Shown here piece after piece: positions 1-10,067 of a DNA stretch of 64,000 bases. The position numbers and the translations under genes are program-made. The stretch spans positions 256,393-320,392 of the forward strand of contig NZ_QRJZ01000001.1 of assembly GCF_003470665.1 (NCBI RefSeq). The letters are read 5' to 3'. The notes under the pieces are model-generated. The model did not search any database. It was given only the letters and a program-made list of their open reading frames with translations, and was not told the origin of the DNA. Every line of letters begins with the position of its first letter. The stretch's first letter is position 1. Source of the stretch: Collinsella sp. AM17-1. Lineage in GTDB: Bacteria; Actinomycetota; Coriobacteriia; Coriobacteriales; Coriobacteriaceae.

Positions 1-1976
1 GCGTAGGGCTCGCTGGTGTCGAGCATGGTTATGCCGCGGTCCGATGCGCGGAGCTTGCACAGTACGAGCGCATTGTCGCACAGCTCTTTAAGGTTGAATG
101 ATTCGTGCTCGAGCGTCACTTTGCGCTCCTCGATCCTGCCCATCTCGAGGATGTCGTTAATCAGTGACAGAAGGTGATTGGCGGCAACGCGCGCCTTGGC
201 GCGGCTTTCGCGGGCGACCTGCATGTCGCCTTCTCTCAATTCCTCAATTTCGATAAGGCCCAGGATGCCGTTGAGCGGCGTGCGGATGTCGTGGCTCATG
301 CGGGCGAGAAAGGCCGTTTTGGCCGCATTGGCGGCGAGTGCCTTGTTTTGCTCTACTCTGGCTCGCTGCAGGGCCCAGGTTAGAACCGCTACCCCAGTCA
401 ACAGTACACCGACGATGATGACGACAATCGAGCTACGATGACGATATATAAATCTGAACGCGTCTGATTCCTGTGCGCTATACGACGTAGAGGAATAATT
501 GCTCGCAGAAAGCGATTCTCCGGCGTTGATGATGCCCTTGTTGACGATACTCAATAATTCGGGATTTCCGCGTCGCATAAGGCAAGAAAGTTCGGCCGTG
601 CGTGAGAGTTCCTGTATCTCGTAGTCTCTGATATCGTAGCTATCTCGGATGGTTTCCAGCCGTGCGTTGGGAACAACGATGCAGCTTGATCTTCCGTCCT
701 TAAGGGCAGAAAGCATGTCGTCTGCAGACGGATACTCGGTTACATTTGCATTTGGAAACATAGTTTTTAATTCGCTGCGGTTGACGATGGAAAACCCTGT
801 GCAACAGATATTGCGGAGATCCTTGTTGAGATCGCTGGTGGCGTGGATGGCGGTAAGAGAGATCGTTCCCATCGAAATCGATTGAACGGTTCCCATTTGC
901 TCGGCAAGCCAGTAGTCGCGAAATGCCGGTAGGGCGATGTCGATATTTCCCTTTGAGAGCGCTTCCGTCATTTGCTGGTTGCTTGAAAAAGCGAGCGTGT
1001 GTACGGTAATGCCATATTTGTCGTGGAGCGTCGTAACGAGTGAGACGAGTGACCCTTCCATTTCTCCGTTTGCATCTTGGTTGCAGAAGGGGAGATTGTT
1101 GTTGAGATAACCAAGTGTAAGCGTGTTGTTATTGGCCTTGAGCCACGACCGTTCGGAGTTGGTAAGTGATGCGGATCCGCTATTTTGCGCCGAGTAGTTG
1201 GATTTGACTTCGTCGTTGTAGCGCGGGTTGGTGCGGTTGATTGCCGCCATGGCCGAGTTGATGTCGTTCATCAGATCGGGGCGGCTTTTGGGAACGGCAA
1301 AATAGTAGTCGCTCGAGCCTACGTAGAACATGGGCGACGCATCGGGCGACGAAATGGTGTCGTTCATGATGACAGCGTCGACCTCGCCGTCTGAAAGTGC
1401 CGCAAAGAGGGCGCCGCCGGTGTCGATTTCTTTATAGGTACAGGTGACGCCTTCGTTGGCGAGCCACTGCTGGCCGACGAAGGTTTGCATAACGCCAGAG
1501 TTGCAGCCGATGGTGAGGCCTTGGAGTGCCTGGGGGTCACCCTTGGCCAGATCGTCGCGATCGGGCTTGGCGTAGATGTAGTAGCGCTCGGTGCCCTCGG
1601 GGTTTGAGGAAAAGAGTAACTTTTGCTCGCGTTCTACTGAATGCGAGATGTTGGGCATGAGGTCGATTTCGCCCTTCTCGAGCATGTCCATGAGCTCGGT
1701 GAAGGTGCCGGACACGTATTCGTACTGCCAGCCAGGGGTGTAGTACGAGAGGGTCTGGAGGTACTCGTAACCCCATCCCGAGAGGCGCTCGCCCGGTGTG
1801 CCTTCCTGGAACCCCTCGTTGTTGACAAGCCAGCCGACGCGGACCGTCTTGACCTGCTGGTCGGAGTCGGCGGCAAAGGCCGGGGTGGGCATGACGGCGC
1901 TCAGTAGTGTGAGCGCAGCAAGCGCGACGGCTAGGGTGCGATATAGAGCTAAGCGAAGGACGGCGGAAGGTTTCAC
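1..1976 (-). CDS. Sensor histidine kinase with two solute-binding-type sensor domains (3' end cut by window)
   Basis: Seen: a signal peptide ending near AFA|AD (residues about 1-37), then two consecutive extracellular regions (about 40-270 and 280-500) that read like bacterial solute-binding protein family 3 domains, one membrane segment (about 509-527, VVIIVGVLLTGVAVLTW), and a HisKA dimerisation helix with the phospho-acceptor motif FLARMSHDIRTPLNG near residue 561. The protein runs off the left edge, so the ATPase domain and any receiver domains are not visible. The family (BvgS-like kinases) senses small ligands outside the cell through Venus-flytrap domains and autophosphorylates the His. 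The GTG at 1976 is preferred because TAGGA lies about 7 bases upstream; an in-frame ATG at 2009 has no clear ribosome site. The ligand cannot be inferred. Confidence 0.85.
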   Translation of the reverse strand, partial: MKPSAVLRLALYRTLAVALAALTLLSAVMPTPAFAADSDQQVKTVRVGWLVNNEGFQEGTPGERLSGWGYEYLQTLSYYTPGWQYEYVSGTFTELMDMLEKGEIDLMPNISHSVEREQKLLFSSNPEGTERYYIYAKPDRDDLAKGDPQALQGLTIGCNSGVMQTFVGQQWLANEGVTCTYKEIDTGGALFAALSDGEVDAVIMNDTISSPDASPMFYVGSSDYYFAVPKSRPDLMNDINSAMAAINRTNPRYNDEVKSNYSAQNSGSASLTNSERSWLKANNNTLTLGYLNNNLPFCNQDANGEMEGSLVSLVTTLHDKYGITVHTLAFSSNQQMTEALSKGNIDIALPAFRDYWLAEQMGTVQSISMGTISLTAIHATSDLNKDLRNICCTGFSIVNRSELKTMFPNANVTEYPSADDMLSALKDGRSSCIVVPNARLETIRDSYDIRDYEIQELSRTAELSCLMRRGNPELLSIVNKGIINAGESLSASNYSSTSYSAQESDAFRFIYRHRSSIVVIIVGVLLTGVAVLTWALQRARVEQNKALAANAAKTAFLARMSHDIRTPLNGILGLIEIEELREGDMQVARESRAKARVAANHLLSLINDILEMGRIEERKVTLEHESFNLKELCDNALVLCKLRASDRGITMLDTSEPY

Positions 1977-2049
1977 AGACAATCCTATCGAGTTGAGATA
2001 ATACCGCATAAGGATACCAGCTCAGCCACCCTAACACCCGGCAGATGGG

Positions 2050-2092
2050 TAGTCATTGGGGACGTTCTTAAACGACTAGTCGCTGGGGACAC
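2050..2092. repeat. REP-like element, copy A of the GACTAGTCG type
   Basis: The stretch reads GTCATTGGGGACGTTCTTAA followed by ACGACTAGTCG. An inverted copy with nearly the same bases lies at 15797-15832, upstream of the MATE gene. The GGGGAC element links it to the other hairpins in this window. It lies between the sensor kinase and the K+ channel gene; no ORF covers it. Confidence 0.6.
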
Positions 2093-2114
2093 TCTTTGCC
2101 GGAGTTGGCACTTA

Positions 2115-2179
2115 GGGACGTTCCTTTTGTGCCGGCAGTTGGGGACAGTCCCTTTCTGCCGACACAAAAGGAACGTCCC
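2115..2179. repeat. Large REP-like hairpin with GGGACAG core
   Basis: Arms 2115-2138 and 2156-2179 are inverted copies of 24 bases with one mismatch (23/24). The 17-base loop reads TTGGGGACAGTCCCTTT. The core GGGACAG recurs in hairpins with unrelated stems at 16707, 23172, 27504, 35231 and 35878; the copies at 28721 and 31271 carry GGGACTG instead. No U-tract follows, so a plain terminator is less likely than a dispersed REP-type element. Confidence 0.7.
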
Positions 2180-2241
2180 CAGCTGCCGGTTGTGGGACAA
2201 TACCGAGCGAACGTGATGGGACGTCTGGAAAAGGGGTCGCG

Positions 2242-2667
2242 ATGAACAAGTTGAGGACACTTGCCGACGTGTTGCGCCAGGCTGGCTTTGCGCGCATCAC
2301 GGGCCTGTTTCTTATCTTTTACCTGCTGTGCTCGACGGCTGTCTGGCTGTCCGAGCCCACGACCCTTACGTTTGGCGATGGACTCTGGTTTAGCTTTGAG
2401 ACTGTATCGACGATCGGCTTTGGCGATATCCCGGCCGAAACTCCGGTTGCCCGCGCTATCACCGTCGTTTTGAGCGTCATCAGCATCTTCTACATCGCCA
2501 TGCTCACGGGCGTGGCGGTGAACTACTGCAATACGCTCATCAAGATGCGCCAAAAGGACACCATGGCGCGCTTTATGGACGATCTTGAGCACCTGGAAGA
2601 GCTCGACCGCGATGAGCTCGCCGACCTGTCGCGCCGCGTGCGCGAATATCGCCGACGCCAACGCTAG
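2242..2667 (+). CDS. Two-TM potassium channel
   Basis: A 141-residue protein with two membrane helices (about 20-38 and 72-95) around a pore loop with the selectivity filter TIGFGD (residues about 56-61). This is the Ion_trans_2 layout of KcsA-type channels, which let K+ pass through the membrane as tetramers. The C-terminal third is highly charged (DDLEHLEELDRDELADLSRRV) and probably forms a helical bundle; there is no RCK ligand-binding domain. A GGAAAAGGGG ribosome site precedes the ATG. The next gene (LOG family) starts 36 bases downstream on the same strand, so co-transcription is likely but functional linkage is not evident. Confidence 0.85.
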   Translation: MNKLRTLADVLRQAGFARITGLFLIFYLLCSTAVWLSEPTTLTFGDGLWFSFETVSTIGFGDIPAETPVARAITVVLSVISIFYIAMLTGVAVNYCNTLIKMRQKDTMARFMDDLEHLEELDRDELADLSRRVREYRRRQR

Positions 2668-2703
2668 AGGGGCGCCGCACGCCACGATGAGGGGGGACTG
2701 AAT

Positions 2704-3237
2704 ATGAATATCACCGTGTATCTGGGTGCCAGCGTCGGTAATGACCCGGCGTTTCTGCCCGCGGTGCAGGAGCTGGGCAACTGGATTGGCGCCAACGGAC
2801 ACGCGCTGGTATACGGCGGGTCCAAGTCGGGTCTGATGGGTGCGCTCGCCGATAGCGTGCTCGATGTCGGCGGCTATGTGACGGGCGTGGAGCCGAGCTT
2901 TTTTATCGAGGCCGAGTTTCAGCACGATGGCATCGACGACCTTATCGTGACGAGCGGCATGACCGAGCGTAAGGCCAAGATGATCGAGCTCGGCGACGCG
3001 TTCATCGCCTTCCCGGGCGGTACGGGCACGCTCGAGGAGATTGCCGAGGTCATGTCCGCTGTGTCGTTGGGGCATCTCGATGCGCCGTGCATCCTGTACA
3101 ACCTCGGGGGCTACTACAACGACCTCAAGGCGTTGCTCGAGCATATGATCGATAAGGGCCTATCGAGCCCGCAGCGCCAGCAGGGGATTTACTTTGCCGA
3201 TAACCTGCACCAAATCGCATCGATTATCGACAACTAG
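2704..3237 (+). CDS. LOG family protein (TIGR00730-type, nucleoside 5'-monophosphate phosphoribohydrolase-like)
   Basis: A 177-residue Rossmann-fold protein with the two family signatures: YGGSKSGLMG (about 38-47) and the catalytic PGGTGTLEE (about 104-112). Plant LOG enzymes release free cytokinin bases from riboside monophosphates; bacterial members cleave the N-glycosidic bond of AMP or related nucleotides. Length is normal for the family. The substrate here cannot be told from sequence. It follows the K+ channel gene closely and has a GGGGGG ribosome site. No membrane or secretion signal is present, so it should be cytosolic. Confidence 0.88.
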   Translation: MNITVYLGASVGNDPAFLPAVQELGNWIGANGHALVYGGSKSGLMGALADSVLDVGGYVTGVEPSFFIEAEFQHDGIDDLIVTSGMTERKAKMIELGDAFIAFPGGTGTLEEIAEVMSAVSLGHLDAPCILYNLGGYYNDLKALLEHMIDKGLSSPQRQQGIYFADNLHQIASIIDN

Positions 3238-3317
3238 GCCTCGGGCCTGCCGCGCGTGCGGCGCCCAACGGTGTCGTTCGCGGCGCAGATGGTTAGCCCG
3301 CCCGCGCCGTGCCCGCC

Positions 3318-3323
3318 CTACAA
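3318..3323 (+). promoter_or_regulatory. Candidate -10 element of the ClC gene
   Basis: TACAAT about 40 bases before the ATG of the chloride channel gene. The same hexamer occurs ahead of prfC (8302) and near other gene starts in the window, consistent with a housekeeping sigma factor. No convincing -35 was identified. Confidence 0.4.
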
Positions 3324-3363
3324 TAAAACGTAACTATGTCGACTTTGACCGCGGGAGGACCCG

Positions 3364-4668
3364 ATGGATAACCTTGCCAAACCCACAAACCGCGCGCTGT
3401 TTTTAGTTAGCGTTGCCGTGACCGGTGCGTTCGCAGGTGCCGCGGTCTGGCTGTTCTTTTTCGCGATGGAGCACGGCATCGACTATCTATGGACCAAGAT
3501 TCCGCACGCGCTGGGCGTCGCTTCGCCCGAGCTTGCCAGTGGCCCGTTTGGCTTTTTGCCGTACCCGTTTTTTGTCTGCCTGCTGGGCGGCCTGCTGATC
3601 GGTCTGTACGAAAAGCTTACGGGCACCAAGACCGATGACCTCAACCAGGTGATGGCTAAGGTTAAGCAAGACGGGCGCTACCCGTATGACAACCTGGGCA
3701 AGCTTTCGCTCGCGGCGTTGCTGCCGCTGCTGTTTGGCGGAAGTATTGGACCGGAGGCCGGCCTGACTGGTGTTATCGCGGGTCTGTGCAGCTGGGTTGG
3801 CGACCGCATGCGTCGCTTCGGCGCCGAGTTTAGGGAGCTTACGCTGCTGGGTACCCAGGCCGCGTTGACGGCGCTCTTTACCGCGCCCGTCTTTGGCTTT
3901 GTGGCACCGCTTGCCGGTAGCGCCGACGGCCAGGGCGAAGACGCCGACGATGAGTCCACGTCCGGCGAGATCACCATCAGGCTGCCCAAGGCGCAAAAGA
4001 CCGTGGTTTACGGCATCGCGATTGCCGGCGGCCTGGGCACCTACCTGCTGCTCGGCCAGCTTATGGGCGGCGGCATGGGTATGCCGAGGTTCGAGGCTGC
4101 CGTGGTGGGCAACCTGGAGCTTACCTGGCTCATTCCTCTGTCGCTGATTGGAACAATCTGCGGCTGGCTGTACTTTGTCTCTGAGTACGCGAGCGAAGCG
4201 TTTGCCCGTGCCATAGGAGAGCGTCCTGTCGTTAAGGCAATGCTGGCTGGTCTGGCGCTCGCCATCTGCGGCACGGTCCTGCCCTACACCATGTTTGCCG
4301 GCGAGACCCAGGCCGACGTGCTCAGGGAGACCTATCTGACCATCCCCGCCGGTGTGCTTATCGCGACCGGTCTGGTCAAGGCCATGCTGACGCCCGCCCT
4401 CATCAACCTTGGTTGGCGCGGCGGTCACTTCTTCCCGGTTATCTTCTCGGGCGTAAGTCTGGGCTATGGCCTTGCCATCCTCACCGGCGCCGATCCGGTC
4501 TTTTGCGTTGCCGTCTGCACCGCCTCGACGATGGGCGCCGTTATGCGTCAGCCCGTCATGGTCGTGGGCCTGCTGCTCATGTGCTTCCCGCTCAAGGGTA
4601 TCGTCTGTATGATCATCGCCGCCGTTATCGCCGCCGGCATTCCGCTGCCCAAGCCGCTGCGCAAGTAA
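3364..4668 (+). CDS. ClC-family chloride channel or H+/Cl- antiporter-like membrane protein
   Basis: A 434-residue polytopic membrane protein with at least ten hydrophobic segments. GGSIGPEAGLTG (about 125-136) matches the GxxGPE anion-pathway region and GGHFFPVIFSG (about 356-366) matches the GGxFxP region of ClC proteins. The family moves chloride or fluoride across the membrane, either as channels or proton-coupled exchangers. The loop after the middle of the protein (residues about 185-200) is acidic (GEDADDESTS), which is unusual but not diagnostic. A GGGAGG site sits 5 bases before the ATG. It is convergent with the EamA gene downstream. Whether it is a channel or an antiporter is not decidable here. 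Confidence 0.82.
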   Translation: MDNLAKPTNRALFLVSVAVTGAFAGAAVWLFFFAMEHGIDYLWTKIPHALGVASPELASGPFGFLPYPFFVCLLGGLLIGLYEKLTGTKTDDLNQVMAKVKQDGRYPYDNLGKLSLAALLPLLFGGSIGPEAGLTGVIAGLCSWVGDRMRRFGAEFRELTLLGTQAALTALFTAPVFGFVAPLAGSADGQGEDADDESTSGEITIRLPKAQKTVVYGIAIAGGLGTYLLLGQLMGGGMGMPRFEAAVVGNLELTWLIPLSLIGTICGWLYFVSEYASEAFARAIGERPVVKAMLAGLALAICGTVLPYTMFAGETQADVLRETYLTIPAGVLIATGLVKAMLTPALINLGWRGGHFFPVIFSGVSLGYGLAILTGADPVFCVAVCTASTMGAVMRQPVMVVGLLLMCFPLKGIVCMIIAAVIAAGIPLPKPLRK

Positions 4669-4829
4669 CGTGGTGGTGCGCGGCCAATACAGGCATCCCA
4701 GGCCCGGCGTGAGAATGTAGCGTCTGCTGGGCTGCTGTTCCAACAGTCATGAATAAAATATGCCAGATGACGGAGGTGGAACGGCGCAACAAACCACGGC
4801 CAGCGCCTAGATCTCGCTCGGCATCGGCG

Positions 4830-5705
4830 CTACTTCCAAACCGCGAGCGCCGCAGTGCCCAAGACGATGAGGGCGAGACCGATGGCGCTGCGTCGCGAGA
4901 GTTTTTCGTTGAATGCCAGGCGCGCAAATAGTACCGATACGACAATCGATAGTTTGTCGATCTGCACCACGACGCTCACTTGGCCTGCGGCGATGGCATA
5001 GTAATAGAGCAGCCACGATGCTCCAGTCGCGATGCCCGATGCCGCGAGAAATACGAGTTCGTAGCGGTCTATGTGCACGGCTTGGCCCATCTTGCCTTTA
5101 GCTGCCACGATTGCCCATGCCATAACCAGTACCACACAGGTACGGATTGCCGTGGCCAGGTTGGACTCGACGCCTTCGATGCCAACCTTGGCGAGGATGG
5201 ACGTGAGTGCCGCGAACACGGCGGCGCCGAGGGCGTAAGCGAGCCAGGTCCGGTCTTGCTGTTGCTCGGGTCCGGCGGATTGCTGCTTCTCGATCATTAA
5301 AAACGTGCCGAGGGTAATGACGGCGGTTCCCACGAGCTTAACCGCAAGGTTGCTCGTCTCACCAAAAAGCGCGATGGCGATCAGCGCGGCGAGCACGGTG
5401 CTCATCTTGTCAACCGGTACGACCTTATTGACGTCTCCGATGCTCAGCGCCTTAAAGTAACAGATCCACGAAGCTCCGGTAGCGAGTCCCGAGAGGATGA
5501 GAAAGAGCCATGATCTGGGTTCGATGATGCCAATGGTTCCAATGGATCCAGAAATACCCGCCATTGCCCAGGCGAAAACGAGCACCACGCAGGTGCGAAT
5601 GGCCGTCGCGACATCGGAGTCGGTCTGCTTGATGCCGCATTTGGCCAAGATAGATGTGATGCCGGCAAAGAATGCTGACGCAAATGCTGCGACGACCCAC
5701 GACAC
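4830..5705 (-). CDS. EamA/DMT family transporter
   Basis: A 291-residue integral membrane protein made of two repeated EamA halves: FASAFFAGITSILAKCGIKQ near the N-terminus is echoed by AAVFAALTSILAKVGIEG near residue 165, and GLATGASWICYFKAL by GIATGASWLLYYYAI. Ten membrane helices are expected. Members of this superfamily export small metabolites or amino acids; the substrate is unknown. The start is GTG; AAGGAGG lies 10 bases upstream. It is transcribed toward the ClC gene. Two other EamA proteins occur in this window (12402-13304 and 58039-58950), both paired with divergent LysR genes, whereas this one is not. Confidence 0.85.
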   Translation of the reverse strand: MSWVVAAFASAFFAGITSILAKCGIKQTDSDVATAIRTCVVLVFAWAMAGISGSIGTIGIIEPRSWLFLILSGLATGASWICYFKALSIGDVNKVVPVDKMSTVLAALIAIALFGETSNLAVKLVGTAVITLGTFLMIEKQQSAGPEQQQDRTWLAYALGAAVFAALTSILAKVGIEGVESNLATAIRTCVVLVMAWAIVAAKGKMGQAVHIDRYELVFLAASGIATGASWLLYYYAIAAGQVSVVVQIDKLSIVVSVLFARLAFNEKLSRRSAIGLALIVLGTAALAVWK

Positions 5706-6155
5706 GGGTGCGGTGCCTCCTTGGATAATGGGTTTATCCTGCGAGTTTTATGGACATGAGGATACCGCCCCGCCATGAAGGTTTGATATGGCCGCGGCGA
5801 GACGGGGGTCATGTTGCGGGGAGCCATTTGGTTAAGGCTCGAATTGAAGGTGAATGTTTTTCCGAGAAGTGAACGAGTCAATATGGACCCCTGGAGCATG
5901 CAGGCTTTTTTCGAATAAAACCGCTGGATTTCTTGGCAAAAAGCGCAGGAACTAAGCCCATAAAAATGTCGATGATACAGGGTACTGATTTTACTCGTTC
6001 ACTTCTCGGAAAAACATTCACCCTCGATATGCTGTCGGCTTCTCTTTGGTCGCCAAGATCTAAACGGTACGCCGTGAAGGGTGGTAGCGACGTTGTTGCT
6101 GCTTCTCTTATCTAGTAAATGAGGTGGGGCGCCGCCCAAGTCCTTTAGCTGTCGA
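5706..6155. other. 450-base gap with a palindromic element and no clear gene
   Basis: Between the EamA gene and the ABC permease 3' end. The only strong structure is the inverted repeat described separately. Short open frames here (for example 5933-6115) begin inside the repeat and have no family resemblance or ribosome site, so no gene is called. Confidence 0.6.
5849..6022. repeat. MITE-like element: perfect 30-base inverted repeat with 114-base interior
   Basis: Bases 5849-5878 (GGTGAATGTTTTTCCGAG...) are the exact reverse complement of 5993-6022. Similarity continues imperfectly inward for about 25 bases on each side (the ATG-T-CAGGG stretch). The AT-richer 114-base interior has no gene. 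Both arms read outward as the peptide TRSLLGKTFT, which follows from the repeat rather than showing coding. No target-site duplication was visible. Confidence 0.75.
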
Positions 6156-6857
6156 TCACAGGTTGCGTGCCCGGTAGACCTTGGTGCTGATGGCACAGCT
6201 GACAACGCCAAGGACGACCGTTGCCAGCGCGACGGCACCACACAGGCAACCGAGGACGGCAAGATCGGGATTCGTCCCTGCAATCGACATGAGCTGGTTG
6301 CTGATGGGGTTGAATGAGTTTAGCGTGACCATGATAAGGCACATGAATAGGGCGTACAGACCAACGGATAGGCGTTGCGCCTTCATGTGTTCAAATCGAA
6401 AGAACAGAGGCAGTACCAAAAACACCGCCATGAGGGAGAAAAGCATCGATATTGCCGAGGCGATTGCGGTCTCAAAGACGGTCTCTCCCGTGGAGGGGAT
6501 ACCCACGCTGTTTAAGATCGGGATGGCGACGATACTCAACAGCACGGCCGCGCACGCCATGATGACCGAGAAAATAGTGATGCACAGGTAGCGTGCGCTG
6601 ACGATGTCTTTGCGTGAGATGGGCAGCGTTGCCCGATAGCGCTCCCATCCGTTTTGGTTGTCGAGCCCGGCCAGCGACGTCATGGCCATGATAGGCGACA
6701 TGGCACTGATCGCGAAGGCGCCGGCGGCGCTCATGTCGGAATCACCATTCGATGCCCTGACGGCGGTCAGCACGACGAAGATGAACAGGCCGACACCTGC
6801 GATGCTCGGGACGAGCGTGCGAACGATGGGAAGCTCGGACATAATGGCGCGTTTCAT
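6156..6857 (-). CDS. ABC-2 type transporter permease
   Basis: A 233-residue protein with about six hydrophobic segments and no nucleotide-binding motifs, typical for a YtrC/ABC-2 permease. It forms the membrane half of an exporter with the ATPase encoded immediately upstream; the ATG at 6857 overlaps the ATPase stop by 4 bases, which indicates translational coupling. The preceding GntR gene completes a regulator-ATPase-permease operon. Such systems in Firmicutes and Actinobacteria respond to cell-envelope-active compounds, but the substrate here is unknown. Confidence 0.8.
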   Translation of the reverse strand: MKRAIMSELPIVRTLVPSIAGVGLFIFVVLTAVRASNGDSDMSAAGAFAISAMSPIMAMTSLAGLDNQNGWERYRATLPISRKDIVSARYLCITIFSVIMACAAVLLSIVAIPILNSVGIPSTGETVFETAIASAISMLFSLMAVFLVLPLFFRFEHMKAQRLSVGLYALFMCLIMVTLNSFNPISNQLMSIAGTNPDLAVLGCLCGAVALATVVLGVVSCAISTKVYRARNL

Positions 6858-7735
6858 TTCAAAGCCCCTTTCAGCATGAAGCGAAGATAGTCATCAATGG
6901 TTGCCCGATCGCAGGGAATCTCGGGGAAGGCCTCGAGCACTTCGCGGTGGTTGGGCACGAGCACGTCCACGCTGTAGGCGTGGCGGGCGGCGCGGGTGCC
7001 TTCGACGCAAGCCATGAGCTCGGCGGCCTGTGCCTGGGTGCAGTGGGCGATGCCGGCGCGGTCGGTAATGTCCTCGCGTGGCAGGTCAAACACAATCGAG
7101 CCGTTATCGATGCAGATGACGCGGTCGGCAGCACGATCGAGATCAGACGTAATGTGGCTCGAGAGCAGCACGCTGCGCTGGCCGTCGGCGACAAAGGCGA
7201 GCAGCTCATCGAGCAGTTCCTCGCGTGCCATGGGATCGAGGCCCGCGGTGCCTTCGTCCAAAACGAGCAGCTTGGCATTGTGGCTGAGCGCGCAGGCGAG
7301 CTGCAGCTTCATACCCATGCCGCGGGAGAGGTCCTTGACCTTTGTCTTGGGATCGAGGCCAAATCGGTTGATGAATCCGGCGAACGTTTCGCGGTCCCAC
7401 GTGGGGTACGCCGGGCCTACGAGCGCCTCGATCTGGCCGACCTTGAGCGTGGAGGGGAAGGGGCATGTGTCCAGCACGAGGCCGATGCGAGAGCGCAGGT
7501 GGCGTTGCGACTCATCGGGCGCGTCGGTGCCACAGCGCTGACCAAACAGGTGCACCTCGCCGGCATCGAGCTTTATAAGCCCAAGCGTGGCGCGAATGGT
7601 CGTCGTCTTGCCGGCGCCGTTTGCGCCCACAAAGCCAACAATTTGGCCGGGCTCCACGGCCAACGTGACGCCACGTAGCGAAAAGCGGTCGCTCACGCGG
7701 CGTGAGATGCTTTTGAGTTCTAGCAAGTTTTGCAT
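6854..7735 (-). CDS. ABC transporter ATP-binding protein
   Basis: A 293-residue nucleotide-binding subunit: Walker A GANGAGKTT (about 37-45), a divergent signature LSRGMGMKLQLACAL (about 135-149) in place of LSGGQ, Walker B LLVLDEGTAGLD (about 155-166), and the switch His in LLSSHI. The LSRGM signature is typical of YtrB/EcsA-like exporter ATPases. It hydrolyses ATP to drive the permease encoded directly downstream. The gene starts 23 bases after the GntR gene stop. Confidence 0.9.
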   Translation of the reverse strand: MQNLLELKSISRRVSDRFSLRGVTLAVEPGQIVGFVGANGAGKTTTIRATLGLIKLDAGEVHLFGQRCGTDAPDESQRHLRSRIGLVLDTCPFPSTLKVGQIEALVGPAYPTWDRETFAGFINRFGLDPKTKVKDLSRGMGMKLQLACALSHNAKLLVLDEGTAGLDPMAREELLDELLAFVADGQRSVLLSSHITSDLDRAADRVICIDNGSIVFDLPREDITDRAGIAHCTQAQAAELMACVEGTRAARHAYSVDVLVPNHREVLEAFPEIPCDRATIDDYLRFMLKGALK

Positions 7736-7758
7736 GGCATAGCCTTTCTTGCAGATGG

Positions 7759-8139
7759 TTACTGCATGGTTTCGGGGGCTACCAGGTCGAGCATCTCGTG
7801 CAGTTTATCGCGCGTGACGCCCACGGCTTCGGCTTGCGTTGCTGCCTGTGCGAGCAGCTCTTCGATATGGCAGAGCTGATTTTCGCGCAAGAGTTCTTGG
7901 TTGCCCTCGGCGACAAAACAGCCCTTGCCCTGCACAGTGCAGATAAAGCCGAGTTGCTCCAGGTCGGCGTAGGCGCGCTTGGTGGTGATGACACTCACGC
8001 CAAGATCGCTCGCGAGTGCACGGATGCTGGGGAGTTTGGCTCCCGCAGCAAGCGTGCCCGAAAGGATCTGAGCTTTGACTTGCGAGGCTATTTGCTCGTA
8101 GATGGGCTTGTCGCTCGAATTGGATAGGATGATGTCCAC
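7759..8139 (-). CDS. GntR family transcriptional regulator, YtrA subfamily
   Basis: A 126-residue repressor with an N-terminal winged helix (PIYEQIASQVKAQILSGTL at about 12-30, then LPSIRALASDLGVS) and only a short helical C-terminus, the layout of YtrA-type GntR proteins that lack a large effector domain. It is the first gene of an operon with an ABC ATPase and permease, and probably represses it by binding the palindrome at 8167-8200. In related systems envelope stress relieves repression; no inducer can be inferred here. Confidence 0.88.
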   Translation of the reverse strand: MDIILSNSSDKPIYEQIASQVKAQILSGTLAAGAKLPSIRALASDLGVSVITTKRAYADLEQLGFICTVQGKGCFVAEGNQELLRENQLCHIEELLAQAATQAEAVGVTRDKLHEMLDLVAPETMQ

Positions 8140-8166
8140 AGCGGCTCCTTAGCTGTTGGGCTACAC

Positions 8167-8200
8167 GTGTATATAACCGGTAAGCACAGTATATATACAC
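8167..8200. promoter_or_regulatory. Palindromic operator for the GntR-ABC operon
   Basis: GTGTATATA (8167-8175) and TATATACAC (8192-8200) are perfect inverted repeats with a 16-base spacer, located 28 bases upstream of the GntR start. YtrA-type regulators are known to bind AGTGTA...TACACT sites, and both half-site cores are present, although the spacing differs from the Bacillus example. Confidence 0.6.
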
Positions 8201-8301
8201 TATGTACAGTTACGCAAGAGACAAATTCGGATTGGGCCGGCTGCCCGGGCCCTGACTGATGAATTTGTCCTGATAGGTGCCCTATGGCGGGATTTCGCGG
8301 C

Positions 8302-8307
8302 TACAAT
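8302..8307 (+). promoter_or_regulatory. Candidate -10 element of prfC
   Basis: TACAAT 48 bases before the chosen ATG of prfC, in the context GGCTACAATAGTACG. No clear -35 hexamer at the right distance. Confidence 0.4.
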
Positions 8308-8354
8308 AGTACGGTTACAACGACGTAATGCACTCAATGCAAGAAAGGATCCGC

Positions 8355-9968
<1,614 letters not shown>

Positions 9969-10067
9969 CGCATCGGCGCGGTGGCCCTGCGGGGCTGCCG
10001 CGCCGGTTGCTTGCCTGATGCCGTGTGAGCGGCTATCATACCCACCGTCGTCTCAAGACCGGGGCGT

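Noticed and set aside
3487..4743. Long open frame on the minus strand opposite the ClC gene
   Set aside because: It is rich in Gln, His and Arg, has no family motif, and mirrors a gene with strong ClC signatures; it results from high GC third-position bias.
5444..6115. Short frames starting in the arms of the 30-base inverted repeat (shared peptide TRSLLGKTFT)
   Set aside because: The shared peptide follows from the inverted repeat; no ribosome site precedes either frame, and one runs antisense through the EamA gene.
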